DNA of 64,000 bases, taken from positions 312,501 through 376,500 of the forward strand of contig JBBDHG010000037.1 in NCBI GenBank assembly GCA_037951165.1. Reading direction: 5' to 3'. The notes under the pieces are model-generated. The model saw only the letters and a list, made by a program, of their open reading frames with translations, had not been told where the DNA came from and did no database searches. Source of the stretch: Lophius americanus (lineage: Eukaryota > Chordata > Actinopteri > Lophiiformes > Lophiidae). Position numbers and translations under genes: made by a program. Shown piece by piece: positions 47,149 to 60,200 of this stretch; positions within the stretch are counted from its first letter, which is position 1; the number at the start of each line of letters is the position of its first letter.

Positions 47149-47200
47149 CCAGGAAGTGCTCCGCCCGGCGGCATGACGTAACCAGGGGGCGTGGTTACGT
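47149..47200. promoter_or_regulatory. nudt9 proximal promoter motifs: ETS site and CRE-like inverted repeat
   Basis: CCAGGAAGTG (47149-47158) fits an ETS-factor site. TGACGTAA (47174-47181) fits a CRE/ATF-like site and lies within a perfect 9-base inverted repeat, ACGTAACCA (47176-47184) and TGGTTACGT (47192-47200). The sites are 60-110 bases upstream of the nudt9 start codon. Confidence 0.5.
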
Positions 47201-47892
47201 TGTCGCACTCGTTTCCATGGTGATTAGATTGCAGTTTCAATTGGTGAAACTGTCTCCCTTACAATCTATTGAATAAAGGTAAAAGAGAAAGATTTGATTG
47301 CAGGATCATTGTTAAATGAATGCACAATATATACGTATATATATATACGTTTTTTTTTCAATCCTTAATAAAACAATGTTGATTAATGTCATAGATTTTA
47401 TATATACAGATATGAATAATAATAATAATGATAATAATATTAATAATACATTTATCCATTGGAGCTTTTCAAGACTCTGAAAGACATCCTACAAAACACG
47501 CAGTAAAATCAAAACATTCACAACAAACAACCATTTATCGAAGTAAAACATATACCAATAATAAGCCTTGGGATCAGTATGTATAACATATATTTACTTT
47601 GAAGCCACCTTTGCCTTGTTTGCTTTGTCGTGTTATCTCCTGATAGTGAGGTATTCTTACATGTTAAAAATGCTTCAGCTGTTGGCAAATGTTACGCAAA
47701 AGATTAGGGAGCCCTGAAGTTAAAATGTATGAGAAATCATTCGAGGTTTGAGGATAGATAGCAGCTAAAAAAAAGGCAAAATTGGTAATTTGATCATAAA
47801 GTGTTCTTGTCTTAACAGGCAGCATGTAACATACTCCGACACGCCCACTCGCGGCTGCTGCATGTTTATTTAGCAGATTGCGCTTGTTTCGT

Positions 47893-47900
47893 TATAAAAG
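47893..47900 (+). promoter_or_regulatory. TATA-like element upstream of mapk3
   Basis: TATAAAAG about 320 bases before the mapk3 start codon. It could set a transcription start near 47925, but mammalian ERK1 promoters are usually TATA-less, so this is only a candidate. Confidence 0.25.
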
Positions 47901-48217
47901 GGGAAATGAATAGGACGTGTCTGTATGCCGTTGAAGCGACTCCGCCCTAACAAGACGCCCTAGTACAAATATCTAACGCATTTGTGCTACCGTAGTTTGG
48001 CACTGGCGTTTACGCTCGGTGGTAAGACTAAATCGGAGCTCGAGCTAGACATTTATTTACACTTCTAAAGTACACAGGACCCGAACGAGTCTCTTTGCTC
48101 AGTCCGTTAAATAGTCGGTTCCGTGAAAATCTTGGTCGAACGTTAATCCGTGTAGAGAACGGCAGTAGTCCCTCGGCATAGAACACTGACAGAGAAGGAG
48201 CGCTTCGGAGAGGAAGA

Positions 48218-51200
48218 ATGGCGGATTCGAGCAGCACTGCAGCGGTCGGGGCCGCAGGGTCCCACTGCGCTGCTGCTCCTCCTGTGGCTACTGTCGCGGT
48301 TCCGCCTGATGGAGCTCCCGCGGTGATATCCAGGCCCGGGTTTGAGTCCGTTAAGGGCCAGATGTTCGATGTGGGCCCCCGCTACACCAACCTGTCTTAC
48401 ATCGGGGAAGGAGCTTACGGGATGGTGTGGTGAGTTTAGCTTGTCGTCCTTTATCAAATGTTCGATCTAAGAAAACGCTACTTGTTGGCAAACAGTTTTG
48501 GCCAACTGACCCTATTTGCTTTGTTGACCAAGAGTTGTCAAGCGATGCCACGTGTGTATTAAAACAGTTTCTACCACATTTAGACGTTTTTAACCTCAGT
48601 ACAACCCATGTTGTGGTTGGTACTTTAGCCGACTAGCTAACGTTACAGGCGTGGCTACGAGCTTTACAGAAATCAAGATTGGTGACGACTGCACAGGACG
48701 CGGATTACTCTCCGATCTAAATTAAAACAAAAAACCCCAAACAGACTTATTTTCTTACGAAATGTGTGTTCTAAATCGCTATAGTCTTTCTACGCGTCCA
48801 GCCAAAGCCTCACAAACACACACATCGACTTGAGTTGTTGTAGCTCAGCCTGCAGTAAATCTGCTGCAGAGGATGTAGGTGAGATTTTTTCCGTGGCAGC
48901 GAGGCCTGTGCTCGTGTTATCGCCCTATTTGATCTACAGTTGTGGGGACTTAAGCAATCCTGTTGCATTTGACATCGATGCAAACTCATTGCAACCGAGA
49001 CTGGCAGTCAGTCAACACGATCAGATGTGACGGCTCTGTGTGTGTCAGTAAAAAAGTGGATGTGAGCGTGAACGCTGGGCCCACGCATCTATTTCCGCAG
49101 GACACGCCGTGTAGAGGATCTGTCGTTTTCATATAGGCTTCTGACAGCGTAGTGCTATTTTTCTTTTTTGTGTCAGTCATGTCATCTCACTATTGGAGCA
49201 ACTTTTGTTTGTAAACATTGTCACTACCACTGGTTGCTGCAGTAAAAGAAAACCAGCCAGAGTTCCGAACTACTATTTCCGCCTGCTGCATGACAATGTT
49301 TTCATCATTATTCAGAAGTACACGTGTTTCATGTCATTTTAATTTATGTATTCTTCCACTGCAACTTAAGGAGGGTGCATAGGCCAATTTGCCAGTGTGT
49401 ACAGTTTGTGATGCAACAATAGTAGTACTAATGATAATTATACATTTAATTTAGAACGCACTTTACATTGGGATCAAATCTCAAAGGTAAAAACAGATAA
49501 AAGCATCAATGAAAATTCTATAAAAATATGACCAACAAGGATAATATACTTTTATAACCTTTGTTCCTGTTAAGTGTCTGTTTTCTTTTCTATAAATTCC
49601 TGTTAGGTACTTTATAATGAGTGATGTTTTTTCATAATTCAGGCCCAAACAGTTGCCCAAACTAAGAAATTGAAGTGGCCCACACCATTATGAGCTGCTC
49701 TTAATAGCCATTTTCCATTGGGTCTCCATCTACTCCATACGTAGGGCTGAGCAATTATGACTTAAAATCCTAATCGTAACCGCAAATCCTAATTTCTTTG
49801 CACTGTCCGTACAGTTTTGTCACTGGTCTGATCTTTCAATATCCTGAACCATTGAAGCGGAATTCTTTTTAGTTTTGTTACAGAAAGAGTTGATGTAATG
49901 ACTTGCCAAAGTATGCCTAAGGGGCTGCAGAATCATATCAGATGTGTGATCATCCGAAAAATATGCTGCCCCTAAGCATCTATTGCACAGAACCCTTGCC
50001 ATCTTAAATATAATGCAATCTATGGCTTAAATATGGCTCCATCATTCTACCTGACTAGATAACAGAATTTACTGAACAGACTTCAGTCCAGCAGTTACAG
50101 TACTTGCTTATGACATGTACTGAACAATTACTGGCGTCTCTTTCCCTTCAGACTGGGGGAATCTGGCTAAAATGAGAATGGCCGAATTTGTGCTTAGAGT
50201 TGAGATCACCATTTTCTCCACAGTCTTACCGTTCAGCTTACATCATATTGCAATTTGTTAAGTACATGTGAGGTTGTGCCATGTGCTGTCGGTGTGTAAC
50301 ACAGATGTGCGCAGGCACTACAGGGTTAACTCCCAAAGCTCTACTGCGCACTTGAGCGCAGCCCGGATGCATATTTGTGTCCAAGTCAGACAGAGTCCGG
50401 GAGTCTACTGACTGAGCCCGGCCCGAACCCAGCAGCAAACCTTCCGTTTTCAAGTCTGAACCCAACTGTGTTCAACAAAGTTGACACTAGCTGACGAATT
50501 CATTTTTTTTACGATGTCACACAGTTGTTGTAACCGTGATTACCGCTCATCTATATACCCTGATTGCTCATATCAGAAGAGTAGACGACTGTAAACGGGT
50601 CTGTTCTTGGCTCATGCCCTTATAGCTCGTGTTTAAACCCATCAAACACAAACATTACAGACTGTCATTAGCAGTTCTAAATACACTTAAACTGGAGTCT
50701 TATCATTGACAAACCGCTTCGTTAAACTCTAAGTCAAAATCCATCCGGTTTCCATGTATGGTGTTAAGTAGTTTTAAACTTTTCTTTTCATGTCTCTTTG
50801 GTATTTGTACTTGTGTCATCCGAGCCTCCTTACATCTACCTTAGGCACCCAATTATGGACATAATGGAGTCGTGTGACTGAGCTTTGATGTGTCCGGGGA
50901 CTATTAAGTAAAAACACAAATTGGACAAAGGATTATTTTGAATTAATCAACATGGGTGAGGTAACATGAATCAAGAGGTCCTAAATATTGAATTTCAAGT
51001 ATTTTCAATGAAATGCCTAGCCCTATTTAAACCACACTGACACTGCATTTCCCCTCGGCCCTGCACCTTCAGTAATTCGCCACATGTCCCGGCAAAAAGA
51101 AGAGCCCCTGTGCAGTTTGGCAGCCTGCCTGAAATTCCTTTTTCTATGCCCGTTCCAAAGGGGGCATATAGAATTACCCAAAGGTTTGTATGTAAGAGGG

Positions 51201-54200
51201 CGTGGTCCGTCCACCTTTCCTCAAAAAAAACGATGGACGGAATCTAATCAAATTTCACAAAGGCTTTTCCAGGACCTTAAAATGTGCAGTCCATAATTGG
51301 TCTAAATTTCTTATTTATACTTTTTTTTGGCACATTTGGGGCTAGTGGGGTTTCTTGTCACTTTGCTCATTCACCAATGATACGGGGGTTTGATTCCTCC
51401 ATGTATGGCAGGTTAAATCTTCTACTTTTTGTTGTAGCATCAGCCCTTTTTCTCCATGTTTCTCTGAGTTTAATATGTGACCTGTTTTGTGGTTCTTTCC
51501 CAATTCTTCCTTACCCAGCTCTGCCATGGACCACGTGACACACCAGCGCGTAGCCATCAAGAAAATCAGCCCGTTTGAGCACCAGACATACTGCCAGCGC
51601 ACGCTGAGAGAAATCAAGATCCTGCTGCGCTTCCACCATGAGAATATCATTGGTATCAATGATATTCTCAGGGCACGGCACATTGACAACATGAAGGATG
51701 TGTATCCTTTCAAAGGTGTAAGGGAACGGCATCGCTTTTTATTCTTGTATTAACTAAGCGATTTATTCTATGCCCTGATTTTAAAAATGCGTACCATCTT
51801 TAACCTTTGAAATGTAAAAGTTATCAAGTCACTATTTTTGAAAGAAGAATAGTGACTTTGAACAGTTTGTCTCATCTAGTGGATGGATGTTGTTATATCT
51901 TAAACGTTTGTAACTTACAGAAGATAATCCACTAATTTGTGCAAAGATTCACAGAAATGATCCACAGAAATGTTCCTATCTACGGTCATGAGTCTGTTTT
52001 GTCTTAAGTCATATCCAACAAAAACTTGGAGGGATTTGCATAACTTAAAGGTGCAGTTTGTACAATTTAGGGGGTATCTCTATGCATAAATTGAATATAA
52101 TATTTACAACTATGATTTATCCGGTATGATTAGGTGAAGGTAAGGATAGTTTTTTTGACATTGGCTTAAAAAAAACATTTATTATTTCCGTAGGAAGCAG
52201 GTCCTCCTCGATGCAGGCTACCATGTTGCGCTGTCATGTTTGCACAAAAACCTGAATGATGAAGCTGAACAATAACTAAAGAGAGGTTTTCACATTTTTA
52301 GGCTTGAGTCAGGAAGACTGCAGGATGAAGAAGAGTGTTGCCTCTTAAGACCAATGAAGAAGAAGTAAAATAACAAATAAGTGGTTGTTTGCTAGCTATT
52401 TTTCTCAGTTTGTGCACTGGAAGGATCCTCTTGCAAGAGCTACACCTGGTGCTGGCTAGCCCTGGCTTGGCACGTTTCCTCTGGTGGTATGCCTTGACTT
52501 ACTCGTGGTTGGTTTGGAAATGTTTGGGGAAATGCTGTCTCAATGCTGCGACTACAAGCTTTACATAACATCTGCCTTGTCCTCGCCGCTTTATGTGGAC
52601 TGAATTCTGGACCTAATACTCCCTGCACCGAAACCGTTCTTCTCCCTTCCTTAGGGCAGGAAGGACTGGGCCCCCAGGTGCATCTGTCAAACCACATTTT
52701 GCCAATTGTAGGATCATACTTTTGTCAGCTGGGATAGGCGATAGCCCATGCAACCCTGAACAGTTTAAGCGGTGACGGATAATGAAAGAATGAATGAATG
52801 AAGAAGCCGTTTTTGTCTAATCCTGCTAACAGAGGGACAAACTAACTAAACTGGGGTGTATTTCAGGTAGCGGGTCTGAAGAACTCTGACTTTGTTCTCT
52901 CTGGGTTAAAATCAAAAGCAAGTGATTCACCATGGCAACGATGAGACCCTGCGGTCGGCATACTTCATATGAGCATGTAGTTTAAATATGCCCACCAGAG
53001 TATGTGTGTGAAGAGGCTCACACTCCTCCACTTGTGTGAGCTGCACGTGTGTGGTCTTGACAACGCCACACTGACCCCTCAACAGTAGGGCCGAGAGGGG
53101 CCAAAGACACCAACGCAACCATAGTTGGTGTTGGTGTCAGATCAACCCAAGTACAAGTAGGGCCTACGTCCCTGAGAACCCAAGACCTGCCCAATCCCCC
53201 AACACAGAGCCTGCCATACGCCAGAGATGCCAGTACCTCCCCAGACCACAACCATGAGGGAGCGCGACAACGCTCCCCACAGCCCACCGGAGACATCCCG
53301 GGAAACACGGATGCATTCAGTTGTAGACTGTCATTCAGAAAAATCATGCGATAAAAGCATGTTCAATCTGGGACTCTGGGTCCTCTTTGGACGGCAGTCA
53401 ATTAATATGACGTCTGAAGGCTGTGCTTCAGCCTCAGGAGGAGGAGGAGGAGGAATGAACAAACTCAGGGTTTGTTTAAGAAAACCTGCCAGGGAGCAGG
53501 TTAGGTTCACAGAGTGAGTTTCCCGCGGTAACTGACTCAGGAGTTTGGCTTGCATCGCCCCCTGGAACGGAAAACCCAAAATTTCCCTCCTCAGGCCCAA
53601 CTAAGTCGGGTTTCCCCTAAACTCCCTTCCTGAAATACCCCCCCTGATCACTTAACCTCTTCGGCTTGCTCATTGTGATGTTGGAACCAAAGTTCGTGCA
53701 AAACACATTTAAAGTAATTTGATTAGTCACCATATTAGTTCAGAGTTAAGGAAGTACTCTGGAGTTTTGCACATATTTCAGTAACAATGCAGTTTAAACA
53801 GTTGTGTGTTGGAGAAGCACCTATCAACGCAGAGTTTCTAGCTCATCATATGTTTAGATTCATTATGGCCACGGTTACCGTTTACCCACATCATAGATGT
53901 CAGTCTTTTTTTTTAATCTACAATAAGATGGAAAGGAAATTCTTTTGTTTCAGTTTTGTTGACTTTTCTCCTATTTGAGATTTTGTTTCGGTTTCGTTGT
54001 ATTGATAATGGCGAACATTTTATTAGTATCGGTAATATCAATTGTTAAACTCAACAATTGCCTTTTACTTGTCAGAACAAGCCAATGTCAAAATAATAAA
54101 ATGCTACTGGGCCGATATCAACTTATGATAAGAGGAAACCTTAAAAACAATGTGAATATAACTTAATAGATCTCCTAAATCAGTGTCTGCCTCTCATGAA

Positions 54201-57200
54201 TAGATTTCAGAACTCTGTTTTCATAAAGATAATTCCATTCAAGAGATAGAATCGGTAGAGATATTTGTGGGAGATAATCTGGACCGCTTACATTCTTACC
54301 GTCTTGTTAATCATTTAGCACATATTTCTAAAACGGGATCAGCCCACATTAATGGTCACATCTCCATCTTTTACTTTTGCACGGCGTTTCAAGGGACATG
54401 CAGTACATAGTAGTGGCATTAAGTGTCTTTGAGCACAAATGTATAATCTTCATTTGTGGTCCAACAATAAATTGAACCCTGTATGCACTTGCATTTTTAA
54501 TGCTTCGGCTGGCGCCAAATTGAATTAACTGCCTTCCTGTCCTAAAGGTCCACAATTAATATTGGGCTCAAGTCAGGATGTTCAGTCATTCATTATCTTT
54601 AACCGCTTATCCTGTGCTCTGCAGAGGCTCTAGCCTATCCTAGCAAACTAACATTGAGCAAGAAGCGGTTCTTGAGTCATCATTTATTTCAATAACGCTT
54701 GCACTGAGATCCGTGACAATCTTGCACAATTTATGCAGAAAACTCCCAGAAATGATTTCCTTCCATGGGTAACTGACAGCATATCGGCCATCGAGACAGA
54801 CGGTCGCAGTTTAAATTGGAAGTAGACGGGCTTGAAACTGACCATACTCCATGACATCTTAAGAGTCTTGAAGAAAGGTGGATAATAATTATGAGGCTTG
54901 AAATGCCAGAGCATCGTATTTTTAAGATGTTACTGAAAAGACCTGACACTTCTCCAGGTTTTCTTCCACCTGCTCCTTCCTCTTACTACTGATCACAATG
55001 GAATATGCAAACATCATAGTCAACGGAGACTCCTGCCTGACTTCAACTGTCAGCCTGTCCATCACCATAGCAAAAAAGAAGAGGTTCAGAGCTGATGCTT
55101 GGTGCAGTCCCAACTCCATACTGCTCTCACACATATCCTCTACACATCCAACATACAGTACTTCTGTAACTCCAGGCTTCCTCATGCAATCCCACGTTGC
55201 CTCCTGTGGCAATCTGTCTTACGCTTTCTCTAAAGCTACAGACACACAAGGCCACCTTCTGATCTTCTCTATACTTCTCCATCAGCACTATCAGAGCGAA
55301 CGTCGCATCTGTGGTGCATTTTACTTGACACTAAAAACCTTACTGCTGCTCATAAATTGTCACTTTTCTTAAACCACCTTCCACTACTCTTTCCCACATC
55401 TTCATCGTGTGGCTCATCGGCTTTATACCCCTGTAGTTGCTACAATTCGGCACGTCACCCTTGTTTTTGAAAATCGATGACGGTGCACTTCTTATCCATT
55501 ACTCAGGCATTCACTCATCCACCAACATTGTATTGAACAATCTAGATAAATACTCTGTTGCCTTCTCTCCTAGACACGCCCATATCTCCACCAGTAGGTC
55601 ATCAGGATCAACCGTCTTTCCATTCTTTATCCTCTTTAAAGCTGCTCTCTTCATCCTTGCTAATCCTTTGAACTTCCTGATTTACAATTCTCATGTCTTA
55701 CACGGCTTCTCTGTCTTTCTCCTCAATCATCATTCCATCTTGTCCTCACACTCTCCTCACTTGTTAATACATTTCTATCTCCATCCTAAATCACCTAACC
55801 TGCTGCAGATCCTTCCCATCTTCAATCCTCTGCTTCTCCAATGGGTGTAAGTCCTTTTCTCCTTCCTTCGTGTTCCATCTCTCATAGAACTTATCATAGG
55901 CTTCTCGTTTAGCCATTACATCTCACTTTTCTTAATGCCGCGTCTCTTTGTATTTCTTTGTACTTTCTTCATCTCTCTTACTATCTCACTTCTACTTTGT
56001 CCATCTTTTCCTTTGTATGCTATCCTGAACCTCCTCATTCAATCCCCATGGTTTGTTATCATCTTCACACGAAGCACCTTCCTACCTGTCTCCTTTACCA
56101 CCTTTTTCTGTATTTACCCAGTCATCGAGCAGTTCTTTACTACCATTCGGAGCCCAAAAAAAAGGGGATACATTTTTCTACGTGAAATAATGAAACGATA
56201 ATATAGTTGCCATATTCACAGTTTAGTTTTGACTAGTTGATATGCTAATTAGTGCTATTTGCAGCCAGGATGGCACCAGCATCCGGCTTTGGCTCCACTC
56301 TGTGTAATACTTAACTTATAGAGCATTGCACATTATTAGTGTGTCTTATCAACCAGACTGGGGGCACCAACTGGAAGAGATGAACAAATTACACACACGA
56401 TTGATTTCATGTGTCATTGTATCCAGTGTATCCACTTAGCAAAGGAATAAGATGCAGTGGGGTGAGGTCCACCCACACCCGGAACAGCAATGGCCGATCA
56501 GTTTGAAGTTCCTATAATGGATGTATTGATGATGAAATCTGATCACCTCTTCATTTTAAAAATGATTTTATTCCCAGACTAATGTTGCTGGATAATATGA
56601 GAGGAAGTTTAAATTGGTTTCAGAGTGGTTCTGTGGTGTCGCTGGATACCATCAGTTCTGTTGTTGTCCTCCTTGAGTCGCATCCTTCTAGCTACATTGT
56701 GCAGACTCTGATGGAGACGGACCTGTACAAGCTGCTGAAGACCCAGAAGCTGAGCAACGACCACGTCTGCTATTTCCTCTACCAGATCCTGAGAGGCCTC
56801 AAGTACATTCACTCAGCCAACGTGTTGCACCGTGACCTCAAGCCCTCCAACCTGCTCATCAACACCACCTGTGACCTCAAGGTCAGCTAACACAAATGCA
56901 TACACCAACGTCACTGGTGACATCCATGCACCTGTATCTGCTTTACTGTTTCAGGAGAAGTTTTTTGTTGTTGTTAAAATCATGTATTTGCATGTTGAGA
57001 ATTGTCTAAACAGATGTACAACTTTCCCTGTAACAAAGTTAAATATATATATTTTTTAATCTCATAATGCGTTAATGTTTTCAGTTCAAGCCAAAAAACA
57101 TGTTGCTTATTTAAACATCGGTACCACTAAGTTACATTGGCTTACTGCGAGATTGAAAAGGTATGTCAGGAATGTAGGATATGGGTGAGGGGTTGACCCA

Positions 57201-60200
57201 CGTTCGTCCTTGCGGCTCATGCCTCTGCCAAATAATGGTTTTTCTTTCAACTTCTAGTTCAGCCTCCAGTTGTGGTCTTAATAGTAATGCCTTTTTTTTT
57301 TAAATTTCATAATGACCGGGTTGCCTTGACCACCACCTCGGGTTCCTTAGACGTCTGTGTACCCAGTTTGGATCCAACAGAACAGTTTTTTTCTAGCTTA
57401 TATCTAGGTGTAGTCACCTTCAGGCTAACTGTTTGGATGTAGCAATGTGCAGCAAACGCGGAAGCAGATTAAACTAATAGTAGATACTTCATATTAAATA
57501 AATGACTAACTCCTTGTTTGAGAAGCTGTAAAGTTTTCTCAGAAGGATTTCCCCTCATGATTCTGCTTTGCTCCTAAGTGCATACATTTCCTATGGGGGA
57601 GTGCTGTGTGCAGAGTTTATAATGAGCTTATTCAATGATCTTAAATAGCCTAAATCGATAACATTCATTCCCCAGCCTGAGGACAGGATAGTATGGAAGA
57701 GAAGAGTCTTTTTACAACTTGGCCGTAACACATCCTGTATCATTGTCTGTAAGACATTATTGTTGCATGATGTTTATTGTGTAAAGTATATGTTACTGAC
57801 TTCCCCTCAGCTGAGGGCACCAGCTCCATAGTGTGGTTGCTTCCTTCTCCACCTACACAGCTCTGAATATTTTATAAACTGAATAAGTTGTAGTTGATAA
57901 ATGTTTTTGTGATGACTTACATATAAAGACTGCACTGCTTTTTGGATTGAAGAAAATGTGAACACCCCCCACCTCCCCGATTATTCTATTACCTGAAACT
58001 TTACTCTTAAAACCACAGACGGTTGCTGAAATGCATTTATACTTGTACTGTACACAAGTAAAGGAATGCAATTCAAGCTATGAAAATAATTCAGGCTATG
58101 AAAAGGACATTATTTAAAGTCACTTTAAAAGAAAGTGGAAAAGCATTCCAAACAAACTACCGTGTTTCGTCATCAGATCTGTGACTTTGGCCTGGCACGG
58201 ATAGCCGATCCCGAGCACGACCACACAGGTTTCTTGACTGAGTATGTGGCAACACGTTGGTACAGGGCTCCGGAAATCATGCTCAACTCAAAGGTAGGCG
58301 TTTGAAGAACAAATGTGGATTCTTAATTCGATTAATATTTCCATTATAGTTTCTTGAAAGCTTATGCTGCATTCTCGTTTGTATCTCAGGGCTACTCTAA
58401 GTCCATTGACATCTGGTCAGTGGGCTGCATCCTGGCTGAGATGTTGTCCAACAGGCCCATCTTTCCTGGGAAACACTACTTGGACCAGCTCAACCACATA
58501 CTGGGTAAGACGGTTTTCACTCATTTCCAAGTTATTTGAAGAACCTGGTACATTCATCAAGACAACCATTCACATTTGCACCCACTATTACTTTGGTGCA
58601 TTTTCTCCTAGTCATCATTAGCGGACTTATCCTTTAAATTGCAACCAGATAAAACGGTATGATAAACCTATACATTATATAACTTATATTATTTTTTACG
58701 CGAGCCGCTTACTAAACCTTTTGTAACTGAACTTGGGAAACTACAGTCTGACAAAAACCGGAACGTAATTAGGCTTTGTTCAAGAACGATGGCTTGATTT
58801 GATGCATTCATGCAGCATTTCACCGTTCCAGCTGCTACATCTTCACCTTAGCCCAACTGATGACTGGTCCTACTGACGGATGTTTTCACTCTCCCTTCTG
58901 AGCAGGAGTTCTCGGCTCTCCATCTCAGGAGGATCTGAACTGCATTATCAACATGAAGGCACGGAACTACCTGCAGGCTTTGCCTTCAAAACCAAGGGTC
59001 CCCTGGGAAAAGCTCTATAGCAAGGCGGATTCAAAAGGTATGCGAGCCTGGATTGTAAAGAGGGGAAATTGCAATCTGTATTTCAAATGACAAAACCCAT
59101 GGACTATCTGGTGAAGTAGGTGGAGGCTAAAGCGTCTTCGCCCTAGCATACGCCTGTCCTCGAACTGTCTTGCAACTGTTGACATTGATCCACCAAGAGT
59201 TCTCCATAAGTAAGATTTTGGTCACCGTTTGTATTATAAGCTGTTTTTTTATCCGGTTGTTTTTTGTCAGAAACTTTTTAAGAGCTGCGTCTTTGAAAGA
59301 GAAAAGTACATATTCTTAAGCTTGACAGAAAGCTTATTAAGTTTGGAACTTCAACACGACAACCAAGTAAAGTAATAAGATCCTTACATTTGTAACCAAG
59401 CAAAAAAAAAAGTCAGAACATGGATATGTATGATTAATTCCATTTAAAACATTAGTGTCACTGATCCTTGTAGGATGCTTAAATTATATTTTATGTACCT
59501 CTAACTTAAATTTCAAAATTAAGAATATGCATCATTCTAAATATCCACCAATACAATCAATTGAAAATATTAATAGTAGAAGTTTGTATATCGGTGTAAA
59601 AAATCCTTCCTTATATAATTTGTAAGCACAACCTTGTGAGTCGGCCTACTAAAGCTGTTGATGAATCTCACACACAGCTCTGGACCTGCTGGGGCGCATG
59701 TTGACCTTTAACCCCATCAAACGCATCAGCGTTGAGGAGGCTCTGGCTCACCCATACCTGGAACAGTACTATGATCCCACAGATGAGGTATGCAAAGAGG
59801 AACCAGTCCTTGACGATTTATGACTTATTCTGCTGTTAATTCTGAAAGCGGTAATCGATAAAATTAAGAACAAGTTGACAAGTTGTGAGCGGGAAATTTT
59901 GGCGATACGAGACCAAAAAGTAGGTCTCGACGATGATAAGTGTTTGAGGTCGAATGTTTTATTCATGCCAACATGGTTGCCATTGTTTTGTTTTTTTACA
60001 ACCATGTGCCAGGATTGAACTGTAAGCCTTTCTGCTTTGTGCCCAGATGCTCTTAGCTTTGTTTGGAATTTCTTTGGTGTTGGTTTTGCTCCATAATTGA
60101 GAAATGTTAAAGTCTGGGATCGCTAATCACATCGCGCCTTATGTCAGAAAAAAAGTTGTAGAACGTTTTTAACAGCGGGGTTTTTTTATTTTTTATTGAA

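Larger units (their letters stand above)
47089..48217. other. Divergent promoter region of nudt9 and mapk3
   Basis: The nudt9 side (47090-47230) is GC-rich, with an ETS-like site and a palindromic CRE-like site. The centre (47330-47460) is AT-rich with a TATACG repeat and a reverse ATT-rich LINE-like tail. The mapk3 side (47890-48217) becomes GC-richer and leads into a 5' UTR. Confidence 0.55.

Noticed and set aside
55437..55850. A 137-codon plus-strand open frame
   Set aside because: It is the antisense shadow of the RTE-like reverse transcriptase on the minus strand.
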